In this document: positions 34,401 through 45,302 of the stretch, piece after piece
How positions within the stretch are numbered: position 1 is the first letter of the stretch
Layout of the letters: each line of letters begins with the position of its first letter
Source: Persicaria tinctoria
Lineage: Eukaryota > Streptophyta > Magnoliopsida > Caryophyllales > Polygonaceae
Direction of reading: 5' to 3'
Assembly: GCA_037127255.1 (NCBI GenBank)
Contig: JBANSL010000012.1
Coordinates: 33,409,115-33,473,114, forward strand
Length of the DNA: 64,000 nt
The notes under the pieces: model-generated
The model's database searches: none
What the model was told of the DNA's origin: nothing
Seen by the model: the letters and a program-made list of their open reading frames with translations, nothing else
Translations under genes and position numbers: made by a program

Positions 34401-35974
34401 CGAAAATATAATTAGGTGAACAAACTTCAATAGTGTTTCTGATGAACAAGGCCAGTTTTACATAGTAAAGATTCCAACCAAAAGAAAAATTACTTGAAAG
34501 CAAATTCAAAAGAAAAAACTATTTCAAATACATACAAAAGCAAGAATAATAGCCTTTTCTCTGCAATCACAATCAGGTGGTGAGATGCAAAAGAAATAGA
34601 TCATTTGTTTTTAGCATCAAATGAACAGGTATCAATTGGAAAAACAACAGTGTTAGCAAAATCGACAAGTACTTTATTAATTTAAATATTCATCCCACAT
34701 AATTTTTTCCAGCTTTATTAAGTTAAATACTTCAGTTGAAGAATATTGTTCTACAAACAATATTGAACAAGAACTCTCAAATTCTCTTCGGCTTGGTGAT
34801 GCTCTTAAAAAGTCTTCAGATGCCACAAAGGGTATTACCCTCTATGGGAAAGAAGACACCTTTTGTTACCTATTTTGAGTTTGAGAGGATCATCGAACAA
34901 GAACTCTCCACCCGGGCCATCAGGGATAAACTCGAGTCTCATTACCATCCACTTCATATGTTATCTTTGCAGATAATGTTTATTTTTTACTAGAGGAGGT
35001 GAGACCTAGTGAGGCTACTTGTGACAAAATTAAGAGAGCTGAAAGCAGTCTCAAAATTGTACGTAATCCACCGAAAATAAGGGAATTCCTAGATATTTTT
35101 CAGAAGGGGTATATTCACAAAGAAATGGGATGACGATGAGATGAACAATATTTTATAACAAACCACATGTCTAAAGACAGAGACTTAGGCGAGAGTATAT
35201 AATAGCAACTCATCTAAATCCGTTGCCATTGGAGACTGAATAGAATACATGCGAACTGACTGAGTATTACTGTTCAAGGGTTATGAATTCATTTATTTTC
35301 CTATAAGAATACCTTCACCACTAAACCCAAGAGGAGTAAGAACACGCATGAAAGATGAAAAAAGCAAACAAAGAAACATCATATACCAGCAAGATCTCCT
35401 TGTCTTTGGATATTTGAAAAAGACCTACTAGAGGAATTTCTCAGGTAAGCAAGCTGCAGATGTTGCTTCGAAACCTGTACAGAAGTAAACAGAATAAAAA
35501 GTTAAATAAACCCACGCACGAGCTCAGAATCTCTTAATTCCCTAGAGAAATGGGAGGGAAATAGCGCTCGGCATCAGATCGCAGAGTCAGGCAAATACGT
35601 TTTATAAATATGCAAACTTTCAATCCATAGTTTTGCAAACTTTCAATCGAAAACTGTCAACTATCATTCCCCTGTATCCAAAGACTATATAAACAAAGAA
35701 TCGCGCCTAAATATCGTGCCTTGCAAAACATCAGAGAAACGGTCATAAAACCATTTGCCGCAAACCCTAATTTCATAGAAGTAACAATTTCTGCAAGAAC
35801 AGCAGCTCAAAGGGAGGAATTGGAAGGGACGGAATTACCGGAGGAACGAAAACACCAAGAGAGTTGGAAAATCGAGGATCAAATGGAAAGGAAAAAGCAA
35901 ATCGTCGGAAGAGGTTGGTTAATGGATACGGAGATGAATAAACTGACCTGCCGGAGGAGCTGTCTCCAAGCCAT
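29398..35974 (-). CDS. FTSH4: Mitochondrial i-AAA protease FTSH4, seven coding exons
   Basis: An ATP-dependent zinc metalloprotease of the inner mitochondrial membrane, i-AAA type, active toward the intermembrane space in membrane-protein quality control. Exons in order: 35974-35948, 35474-35387, 34309-34046, 32819-32574, 32413-32289, 31531-31055, 30333-29398. Every junction is GT..AG, the phases match and the total is 2163 bp (720 aa plus stop), close to the ~717 aa of Arabidopsis FTSH4. The start MAWRQLLRQ matches the family N-terminus. One membrane segment lies near residues 184-201 ([16 protein letters not shown]). Walker A is GPPGTGKT (267-274), Walker B IIFIDEID (322-329), followed by an [20 protein letters not shown] region and the zinc site HEGGH (486-490). 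The C-terminus has NPVPPSAP and a long alanine run, also known in Arabidopsis FTSH4. No stop or frameshift was seen. Intron insertions are listed separately. Confidence 0.95.
31840..32170 (-). mobile_element. TRIM-like mini-retroelement in an FTSH4 intron
   Basis: On the minus strand, TGGTATCTGAGC (31965-31976) is one base off the iMet PBS. On either side lie direct repeats containing CAATGGCTTAAGTTTTTGTG (about 32110-32145) and CAATGACTTAAGCTTTTGTG (about 31880-31910), as expected for very short LTRs around a PBS. There is no coding content. The exact LTR ends and target duplication were not established. Confidence 0.5.
33442..33761. mobile_element. MITE-like element in an FTSH4 intron
   Basis: The inverted ends GAGCCCATTTGGTATAA (left) and TTATACCAAATGAGCCC (right) bound a 320-bp AT-rich non-coding segment in the intron between coding exons 3 and 4. 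The termini resemble hAT-type or Harbinger-type MITEs. No clean target duplication was found, so the superfamily is open. Confidence 0.6.
34736..35190 (+). other. Coding-like remnants inside FTSH4 intron 2
   Basis: Plus-strand frames include [19 protein letters not shown] and [19 protein letters not shown] around 34990-35135, broken by stops and opposite to the host gene. The composition is protein-like, but no family was recognised. It may be a decayed transposon or gene fragment. Confidence 0.3.
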
Positions 35975-36306
35975 CTCTCTCTATCTCTCTGAAGGACCCA
36001 ATCGCTCGCCTCCTTCGTTGGGCTTCGATTCGATGGGTTATGGTGTGAATTGTGAAATTCGACGATACAGCAGAGAGGAAGTACAAACGAGATTAGAGGG
36101 GGAGAAGAGAACACAACAGTTGGGGTTGGGGAGTACTTGTATGCTTGTTAAGTTGCGACTTGCGAGATATTTTGCTTCTAAACTACACTGCACAAACCAA
36201 ACCACCCCTTATTTAGGTTGTTTTTACACAATATCGCTCTTTGTTTTGAAATTTGTATCTATTATCCTTTATTTATTTATCAACCAATTATACTTTTTTT
36301 TTTATA
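35975..36306 (-). promoter_or_regulatory. FTSH4 5' UTR and short remaining promoter region
   Basis: Only about 330 bp separate the FTSH4 ATG from the MULE at 36307. The part just upstream of the ATG is CT/GA-rich (AGAGAGATAGAGAGAG on the gene strand), as is common in plant 5' UTRs. No clear TATA box was chosen. Confidence 0.45.
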
Positions 36307-37097
36307 CGGAAATTTCGCCTGGTACCCCTGAAGTATAGGCTTTTTCGTGTGGTGTACCAAAGTTTTGAATAATTCGTATGGTACCCTTGAACTTTTGTTT
36401 TTTTTTTCGCCTCGTGCCCCTACGTTACCGTCATTAACCTTTTTCGTTAAAAATAACGTTGGTGTTTAAACGACAGCTTCATGCCTTCTTTTTCGCCTCT
36501 CTGTGGGAGAGCACGAACCAGGGCCGCCAACAAAGGGAGATGCCGCTGTCGAAGGAGATGCCGCCATCAAAGGAGAACCCGCCGCCGAAGGGAGACGCCT
36601 CTCTGACGAAGTAAGTTTTCTTCCCTCCCTCCTCAACTGCTTATGGGATTTAGGTTTTTTTTTCAAATTGGGGGTTTTAGGAGTGAATTTTATAAGAATC
36701 TCAGTTCATTTGTGTTATATGATGATCTATTTCACACTTATTTTGGAATTAGGTTTTTAGGGATTAGATTTCGAATTGGGGGATTGTATTTTGAATTGGG
36801 GCTTTAAGGATTGCTCGTATGATGCAATGAATACCTTGTGTAAAGTTTGGATTTTTGATTGAGCTTTTAATTTAGTTTCACCTCCTTCCTTTCTTTATGA
36901 ATATGTGGTAGTATCTCCCCTCCTTTTGCTTACTTGAAGGATTTGCAGGGATTGTATTTGAATGATAATAATTTGACTGGTACTATACATGAGAATTTGA
37001 CTGGTACGATTAGAGCTAATTCCTAAATAGCAGAGAAAATTCCATGTATCCAACTATGAAATTGAAGTCATGTACATCTTTTTCTTGTTATTTTATA
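36307..37097 (+). repeat. Left terminal inverted repeat of the MULE
   Basis: It pairs with 43243-44033 over its whole length with scattered substitutions and indels. It includes a GC-rich stretch (36500-36610) encoding no recognised protein, followed by GTAAGTTTTC. Confidence 0.8.
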
Positions 37098-37482
37098 CCA
37101 AGGAATAATTCAATAATCTTCATGCATTGGCATGAAGTTCACAATGAATAGAATAAATCAGGGAAACTTGAGAGAACCTGAACAAAAGGGGTGAGAAGGG
37201 AGAGCTGCAGAGCCCAACCAAATTGGACACCAGCAAATTCTAAGGGGAATCCATTCATTTGATTTCTTGTTGATTTTGGTCTTTCAGATATCAAACCTCT
37301 CAATGCTAGTCTTTAATAAGTAGTACTTGACCAATTTTGAGAGTTTTTTTTTTAAAGTATGCAAACAGTTGGAGCTTGTCACGTAAAATGTAACAAGCAT
37401 CCAGGATCATCCCTTAGGATGATGGAATACAACTCCTTAGTAAGAGGAGATGTAGGTCTAGTACAATACATACCCTTTCTAG

Positions 37483-40400
37483 CTATGAAGTCGGGTAGTG
37501 TTTAAATTGTATAAGCTCAAACTCCTTATCCATAATGATGATCTTCTCAACTTGATGGATGACTTCCCATGGAGTAATGATTTCATTGCTTATTGCTTTA
37601 ATGATAGTCTCGTTGTCGCTTTCAATGATAGCCTTCCGGATCCCTTTACTTATTGCATGCTGCATGCATGCCTACAATGATAGCTTATGCCTTTGTCTAT
37701 AAAATCGTACCTCGAGATGTATTTTGAAAGAATACATCTAATAAACCGCTATCCGAGTCACGAATGACTCCTCCCACTTGGCAAGTGTCTGTGGGCTTAA
37801 CCGAGCCATCTATATTAATTTTATAGATACTGCTCGGTGGTTTGGTCCACCTAGTCTTATTTATGTTAGTACTCCGAGGGTTCAACTTGTTTTCCGGTTC
37901 TATTTACGAGTTCCATAGTTTTATGTTTGAGATAATCTCAAATGCTAGATTGATTGTTGCATTTGGGTTTTTATTTTTGAAAATGTAATTGTTTCTGGTG
38001 TCCCAGATTGTTTGCCAAATAAAGGCTAACTCTTTTATTGATGATTTGTCACAGCTTTTTTTATATTGAAGGATATCCTTAATATCTTCATCTTAATCTT
38101 CTTTAAGAAGGAGATTTTTCCCGCTTCTACTTTCGTAATTTTGGATGAGTTGCCTAGTAAAATCGCAATTGATGAATAGGTGGGTAGCATTCTCATCTGC
38201 AGTATTACATAGTGAGCATTGTGCTGGCACCTTGTTGTAATGCTTGTTTAGTCTCTGGTGGTTGGTAATCCATCTACCATTATCTTTCATATTAGGTTTT
38301 TTATCCTTGGTGGTATATCAAGCTTCCATATCCATTTACATTCTTCCATATTTCTATTATTAGTATTTTGATTGAGTCGGGGAGTTGATTTGGTTGAAAA
38401 TCTACCATCCTTTTCAAGTTTCCAAATTAATTTGTCGGTGGTATCCCAGTTGGGAATCTGAATTTGTGTAATCTGATCAACGATGTGTCTTGGGAACAAT
38501 TGTTGCAGGATTGTTAGATTCCATTGTTTCTGATCATTTATTAACTGGGATACTCTGAGATTTTGATTTTCCAAACTTTGGTATTGACTTCGGTTGATTC
38601 CTTCTAGCCATGAGTCTCTCTAAACATTTATTTGGTTACCATTGCCGATTAGCCATTTGATGCCCCGATTGAATTTTTCCCTTAAGGATAGTAGTCTCCC
38701 AAATTGCCAAGATGTATTTTGATTATCCCTTTCATTTATTTGCGCTGTTTGTAAATATTTTTCCTTTATTATTTTTACCCACATACTAGAATTGTCTGTA
38801 TGAATTTTCCAAAGTAGCTTCATCTGTAAACCTTCCTTTAAGGATTATGCTTTTTTGATTCCCAGTCCTCCTTCATTTTTATTTTTACATATAGAGTCCC
38901 AACTTATTAAAGGCGTATATCTTTGAGACTGTAGTTTGTTCCAAAAGAAGTTTTTGTTAACTTGATCTATTTGGTTAAGTATTCCTTTCGGTAGTAAAAA
39001 GTTCTGCATAAGGTAATTTGTCTATGAGCTAAGGTTGGTTTGGATTAATATGGTTCTACCCGCTTGAGATATGGAGGAGGATTTCCACTTAGAGAGTTGT
39101 TTTTTTTAGGTTTTGTAGTGCTTCTTCGAAGACACAATTTTTAACCCTTCCGTTGACAAGGGGTATTCATAGATATTTTTCAATTATTTTTGATATGGGG
39201 ATTCCCATTTGAGATGCCAAGGATGTAGCTAGTGCCGGGTTAACATTTTTTGAGAATTGGATAGAACTTTTATTGTAATTTATCGTTAGCCCAAAGATAT
39301 TGGAAAAATTATTTAAAGAGTTTTGGATAGTATGCAAGCTCATATGAGACGCCTTTGAGAAAATTAAGGTATCATATGCAAACGTTAGGAAGGGTATTGG
39401 AGTTCCTTGCTTAGTTAGCTTAATGCCTATTAAATCATATATCTTCTTTTATTGCCTCATGGTGTAGTTCTCTTGCTAGACTTTCCATTACAATCACAAA
39501 TATGTAAGGGGCTAAAGGATCACCTTGTCTAATTCCTCTATTTGGTTTGAATTGGTTACCGGCCGTATTGTTGACCAGAACTGAGAATGAGGTGGTAGTG
39601 ATGCATTTCATTGTCCAGTTGATCCAAATTGGATGGAAACCCATCTTATTTAGGACCGCTTCTATATATGACCAGTTGATTTTATCATATGCTTTTTTCA
39701 TGTCTAGTTTTAATGTCATCCATCCTTTTTTGCCTTTTTGTCTTGAGAAGGTGTGGAATACTTCGTGAGCTATTAAGGTGTTATCTTGTATTGATCTTCC
39801 TTATACAAAGGCGCCTTGGAAGGGGTTTATAATTTTCGGGAGAATCTTTTTAATTCTATTTGCTAGGATTTTAGCTATAACTTTGTAAATAGTATTACAA
39901 AGACTTATTGGTCTATAGTTATTGACATTTTGTGGATCCTCTACTTTTGGGATTAAGGCGAAAAATGTTTGATTTATTTGTTTTAGGATGCTACCAGAAT
40001 GGAAGAAAGATTTGATTGTTTTGCAGAAGGAGTTATCCACAATATTCCAGTAATGGAGGTAGAATTCTGGCGGGAAACCATCAGGTCCCGGTGATTTATC
40101 CTCTGCCATACTATTTAGTGTGTCTTTAATTTCTGAATTTATCGGGTGTTTTATGAGATGTCGGTTTTCCTCTGCAGTGATTTGTGGTTGGATGTTTGTG
40201 ATTGTTTCCATAGCAATTTTTGCTTGTTGTCTCCCAATGAATCTTTCAGCCATTTCTTTAGTAATTTGATCTGTGATTTGTTACTGGTCAGTTATGATTT
40301 GTCCTTGTTTGGTTGTGAAGGAGTTCATTCTTCTCTTAAAATTTCTTATTTTTGCATTTATTTGAAAGTATTTTGTGTTTTTATCTGTTAGATGTATATG

Positions 40401-41953
40401 TTTAATTCTTGCTCTCTGTTTCCAGAATTTATAATTAAATTCTAGCAGTTTTTTTCTTTTATTTTCTAAATTTGATAGTTTTATTTCTTGGCTTGTAGTT
40501 AGGGAACCCAGGGGAGTAATTTCTATAATTGCATTATTTCAGGTTCAATTTTCCGAAGCTGTTTTTGTATATTATTGTTTTGATTTTTGTACCATTTCTT
40601 AATATTTATTTTTAGCAATTGTTGCTTCTTCATAAAATTATAAGCTTGAGATCCATGAAATTTATTATGCCATACTCTTGTTATTATTTCTTTCATTTTT
40701 TGTTGTAACGTCCAAGCCATCTCGAATCTGAACGATGAGCCTTTTTTCTGGTCTTTTGAGCCAATATCTAAAGTGATTGGACAATGGTCAGAGGAGGAGA
40801 AAGAGTGGTGTTGAGTTCTTAGATTGTTGAATTTAGTTACGATATCCTGATGGGCAAGAGCCCTATCTAATCTTTGATAAGTATTGTTTGTGGAAGAGCC
40901 GCGTCTTCTCTATGTGAATATGGATCCAACATAAGGTAAAGTGTGTAGGTTAAGTTCTTGTTTGATGTTTAGTATTCTTCTGAATCTTGATAAGGATGGG
41001 GTATTGCCCCCCATTTTTTCTGTGTCCTTTTATATATCGTTTAGATCTCCAATGATTATAACTGGTAGTTTATGTTTGTTCACAACTGTGTAGATTTCCT
41101 CCCAGAATTCTTCTTTTTCACGTTCTACTGATGGTGCATAGATGAAAAGTATTGCAAATGTAAAGTTGTCAGTTGTTATTTGATTCATGTAAAATCTTTT
41201 TCCCGATTCTAAATATTGCATATTATTTAGTACTCCCTCCGTTCGGCAAAACTTGTCGTTTTAGAGTTTTGTTTTTGTTCGGAAAAACTTGTCGAAAACG
41301 CTTGGTTGAAGCCCGTACTTTTTATTTGATGTTCAGTGGGTGCATATTCCGTTTTGGTCTTTGTAAGTGCTAATATGTCAAGGTTATTGTTACATCTGAT
41401 TTGATTGATTTCTTGGAGAAGGAGAGGGCGTTTAACCCCCCTAACATTCCAATAACCTATCTTAATCATAACTGTAGCCTTTTCTTTTGCCTATTAGGCT
41501 GTTATAGCCTTGGTTTTTTTATTTGATTTCCACTGGAGTCATTGAATACAACTTCCATCCAGGCCAGTGGAGAGCATTGTGTGTTGGTATATAAAGTTTT
41601 GGTAGAATTATGAAGCTCTTGATTTGGTAGCTTCCTTGTACTCTTATTCGATCTACCCATACAGTTTGACAGTTCCCAGATAAACGTTTGAGATCAGTTG
41701 TGTTGTTTGAGTGTTGATGGTAAGGGTTGGGTGGGTTTGCCACCACTTGACCCATGACAGAGGCAGTGGGGCGCAACCGAAGTTTTGTAAGAGTAGGAGA
41801 AGACATACCTTTAATTTGCATTATGGAGCAGTAGCTATATAATTTATCAGTGTAACCGCTCTTCCAGCACTCCAGATCACTTTTCGATATAGTGCAACCA
41901 CTCTTCCAGCACTCCAGACCAATTTTAAGAGTTAATCTGATGAGCAAAGACAT
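37483..41953 (-). pseudogene. Decayed L1-type LINE inside the MULE
   Basis: In order on the minus strand: a possible ORF1 tail (41953-41519, unassigned); an endonuclease start (41469: MIKIGYWNVRGVKRPLLLQE); endonuclease FIYAPSV...VIIIGDLND (to 41030); reverse transcriptase (40253-39435: SPGPDGFPPEFY, NNYRPISLCNTIYKVIAKIL, LKLDMKKAYDKINW, RGIRQGDPLAPYIFV); a zinc-binding zf-RVT region (38574-38093: PPRIKNLI, CSLCNTADENATHLFINC); and an RNase H-like tail (37885-37483: KINIDGSVKP, GGVIRDSDSG). Many stops and frameshifts break it. The catalytic FADD box reads FAYD near 39380, so it would be dead even without the stops. Confidence 0.85.
41230..41306. mobile_element. MITE fragment with TACTCCCTCCGT end
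   Basis: TACTCCCTCCGTTCGGCAAAA is a Stowaway-type end. It sits inside the LINE endonuclease region and interrupts it. The opposite inverted end was not found. Confidence 0.5.
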
Positions 41954-42066
41954 CTAAGTTAGACAAAGGCTTCCTAGGCTAAATTTCTGCCTTTTGGGAA
42001 AGAAATCTATATATCTTTATGCCTAGTTGAAAACAGAACATGTTAGTCTCTTGTTTTTAAAATTTT

Positions 42067-42136
42067 GGCTTATTAGCTCAACCGGCAGAGCAGTGTGCTT
42101 AGGCACAAGACGTGGGTTCAAATCCCACATAAGTCA
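42067..42136 (+). pseudogene. tRNA-like sequence with 6-nt anticodon loop
   Basis: Acceptor GGCTTAT pairs with ATAAGTC (one G-T). D stem is GCTC/GAGC and the T arm is GTGGG-TTCAAAT-CCCAC. Anticodon stem TGTG/CACA closes the six-base loop CTTAGG. The internal box sequences are intact. It is the same family as 25290-25361. Confidence 0.65.
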
Positions 42137-42381
42137 TAAATTCATTAGAAATTGCAGCAAGTCTACGCGGGATTTGAAATAATTCAATAGTGCAATTTTC
42201 AGCAGTTGGTTTCCTTTCAAATTTCATACCACACTACTACATTCATGGTATAGGAACTAAAACTTGTAGTGGTTCTCTCATGCTTCTGTCATGGAAAAAA
42301 AAAACTTGTAGTGGTTCACTCAAGGTAGGATTGCAAACTAAATAACGGAAAAGAAGTTGAAAATTCAATTAAGTTGAGATT

Positions 42382-42451
42382 AGCATATGTGGGATTTAAA
42401 CCCTCATCGATGTGCATGAGCACATAGCTCTACCAATTGAGCTAATAGGCT
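42382..42451 (-). pseudogene. tRNA-like sequence, opposite strand to 42067
   Basis: On the minus strand: acceptor AGCCTAT with ATATGCT (one mismatch), D stem GCTC/GAGC, anticodon stem ATGTG/CACAT around the six-base loop CTCATG, and T loop TTTAAAT. It lies about 245 bp from the plus-strand copy, in inverted orientation. Confidence 0.6.
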
Positions 42452-42562
42452 TAAAATTTATCCCGTGGAATAAAAACAAAAAAATATGATAATCATTATG
42501 GCGATGCAATGATCATTAATTTTTAGTTGTCATACATTACTTGCTGTCATATAACAGCAATG

Positions 42563-42893
42563 AGCGCATCGCTCTTGGTTGTCGCTGATTCCAACCGGAT
42601 TCATTGCATTCGGAAGATCTTGCTTGTTGGCAAACACGAGTAGAACTTCATCCCTCAACTCATCCAGCTCGAAGCCACCCCAAAATGTTAAGATTAGGAT
42701 TGTTAGTGGAAGCTAGTTCACATTAAGCTTATCATATTTGCAAGATAGATTAGATGTAAAGGGGACCTTACTTCATTCAATATCTCGTGGAGTTCATCTC
42801 TAGCTTCAACAACACGGTCATGATTATTGCTATCCACCACAAAGATTAGCCCTCGAGTGTTCTAGAAATAGTGCCTCCATAATGGACACATCT
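42563..42893 (-). pseudogene. Captured ADP-ribosylation factor (ARF1-type) fragment
   Basis: One exon (about 42893-42772) reads CPLWRHYF, a stop, then [12 protein letters not shown] and [16 protein letters not shown], followed by GTAAGG. After an intron, a second exon (about 42671-42587) reads [21 protein letters not shown] before diverging. These are the switch II-downstream and NKQD regions of ARF small GTPases of vesicle traffic. The internal stop and missing N- and C-termini make it a pseudogene. It was probably captured with its intron at the DNA level by the surrounding MULE. Confidence 0.82.
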
Positions 42894-43242
42894 GAGTTTA
42901 CTAAAAGAAGGGAAACACAAGATTGTCATAAAGCTTCGAGACAAAAAGTTCAAACAAGAGGGGAAATGCCATTCTGTTATAATATACTATGTATTGGAGA
43001 AGTTTGGTGCAATAACACTTACAAAATCATAAATTATACATAAAGCAGTTCATTCACAAGCATGGTCACGATATTGTAGTTCATTGCATCAGAAAAGCAA
43101 ACTAATTGACATAAAGAGCTTGTGATTTATGTAATTTATTATAACATCATAGAGTGCTGACTCAACATACCCAATACCGACAAGCAGATTTCAATGCCAA
43201 GCAATCCTTAAACACATCCGTAAACAGCTCGATCACATGCAT

Positions 43243-44033
43243 ACAAAATAACAAGAAAAAGATGTACATGACTTCAATTTCATAGTTGGATACATGGAAT
43301 TTTTTCTGCTATTTATGAATTAGCTCTAATCGTACCAGTCAAATTCTTATGTATAGTACTAGTCAAATTATTATCATTCAAATACAATCCCTGCAAATCC
43401 TTCAAGTAAGCAAAAGGAGGAAGATACTACCACAAATTTATAAAGAAAGGAAGGAGGTGAAACTAAATTAAAAGCTCAATCAAAAATCCAAACTTTACAC
43501 AAGGTATTCATTGCATCATACGAGCAATCCCTAAAGCCCCAATTCAAAATACAATCCCCCAATTCGAAATCTAATCCCTAAAAACCTAATTCCAAAATAA
43601 GTGTGAAATAGATTAACATATAGCACAAATGAACTGAGATTCTTATAAAATTCACCCCTAAGACCCCCAATTTAAAAAAAAAAACCTAAATCCCATAAGC
43701 AGTTGAGGAGGGAGGGAAGAAAACTTACTCCGTCAGAGAGGCGTCTCCCTTCGGCGACGACTTGTCCTTCGACGACGGCATCTCCTTCGGTAGCGACATC
43801 TCCCTTTGTTGGCGGCCCTGGTTTGTGCTATCCCAAAGAGAGGCGAAGAAGAATGCACGAAGCTGTCATTTAAACACAAACGTTATTTTTAACGAAAAAG
43901 GTTAACGACGGTAACGTAGGGGCACGAGGCGGAAAAAAAAAACAAAAGTTCAAGGGTACCATACGAATTATTCAAAACTTTGATACACCACACGAAAAGG
44001 CCTATACCTCAGGGGTACTAGGCGAAATTTCCG
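43243..44033 (-). repeat. Right terminal inverted repeat of the MULE
   Basis: Reverse complement of 36307-37097, including the GC-rich part (43735-43830) and the terminal AAATTTCCG. Confidence 0.8.
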
Positions 44034-45010
44034 TTTTTTTTTATAAAAACTATCCTTTATTTATGTTTCATAGTTGGAACCAAAATTATCACAAGGAGGA
44101 AAAAACTCCCTCCGGGACAAAAACACCTAACTGCTTACGCGACCTCAATTCGATCACATAGATTATTTGATTTCATCAATCGGAGCCCCCAATCTCTCCA
44201 CTATCAATCTCTTTGGTATGATTTTGGTTTTCTCTTGGGATTCCGGCGCCATGGTTGGAGTCTCACATTGATTCATTGTTTTATACATCTTGACATATGG
44301 TTACGCAAAAGTTGGATCGCACTGAAATCAGACCGAGACCAAACCAGAAATTACGGTCTTCAATCAAGACGAAATTATTATGATCTACTCCACATTCTAA
44401 GGAATATTATATTTCGATTTTTGGTCCAAACCCGTGATTAGATCAGAATTTTTTATCCTACCCGGTGGATAGGATTTTAAAAACAAAACTCGCAGGCTTG
44501 AGGAGGGGAAGGGTTGTGCACTGTTGCTTTGAAGTAGGTGAGAGATGACGAAATACAGAGGAGACAAGGAAGGAGCGAAGGAGAAGAAGGCTGCCAATGT
44601 CTCTCATCTCGTCCAAGGAGGAACTTAGACTGGTCGAAGAAGGAGGTAAGTCATCTCTAAAACCCTTTCTGTATGTGTAATTTTCACTTCGAAATAGGGA
44701 CTTGGGGGTGCGATTTGGGGTGGTTTTGGAATGCATATGGAGGGTGGTTGCCTAGCAGTAGAGGAAGGACATAGGATGAGTTAGGGGGTGTGTGATTTTC
44801 ACTGTGATTGTCACTGTGATTTTGGGGAATCGGGGGTGCGATTAGGGTTAGTGGGTGTCGGAGAAGAAATTGAAGGGCAATCGGATGGGTTAGGGGTAGT
44901 GCATGTCAGGAAAGAAATTGGGGATAAATGGGCAATGAATGGTTTAGAGATGGGGAGAGATCCTAAGCAATCTAGAAACTGGAGGACTTTTGGTAGGGGA
45001 AAACTGCATA
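44034..45010. other. Unassigned stretch between MULE and LTR fragment
   Basis: Short frames around 44218-44441 and 44458-45015 show no recognised domain. The segment around 44760-44990 is G-rich and mildly repetitive (GGGGGTGCGATT). No gene is supported. Confidence 0.4.
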
Positions 45011-45302
45011 TGTAACGGCCCAGACTATGAAATCCGGGTTACGTTTAGAGGGAAGAATTATCCCTTCGCTACATCTTGCAATCCAAGTACGAGCTGCTTA
45101 TCTATTTTATTCAAGTTATAACCTTGTTTACGTCTTAAAAATTTAATGATATATATCAAGAGAAAAGGGGATTTCAAACCCTCAAAATAGTCAAATAATC
45201 CAACATGATTTTGTGCTTTCGCACGGAACCTATCCTATTTCAACTAGTCAAGACTCACAAAGGAACAAAACGAGTTTAATCAAAATAAAAATACATTGTT
45301 TC
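45011..45302 (+). repeat. Possible LTR fragment starting TGTAACGGCC
   Basis: TGTAACGGCCCAGA is a common start of plant Ty3-type LTRs. The segment is cut at 45303, where element C begins; no matching end or second copy is in the window. Confidence 0.4.

Larger units (their letters stand above)
36307..44033. mobile_element. MULE with ~790-bp terminal inverted repeats
   Basis: The outer ends CGGAAATTTCGCCTGG (36307) and CTAGGCGAAATTTCCG (to 44033) begin inverted repeats of about 790 bp with only about four differences in the first ~90 bp. The interior has no transposase. It holds a decayed L1-type LINE, an ARF pseudogene and two opposed tRNA-like sequences. Very long inverted ends and a captured gene piece point to a non-autonomous Mutator-like element. 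A clean 9-bp target duplication was not found because both flanks are T-rich. Confidence 0.72.

Noticed and set aside
36263..44064. TATCCTTTATTTAT on both sides of the MULE as its target duplication
   Set aside because: The two copies are at different distances from the element ends and longer than 9 bp; both flanks are simple AT-rich sequence.
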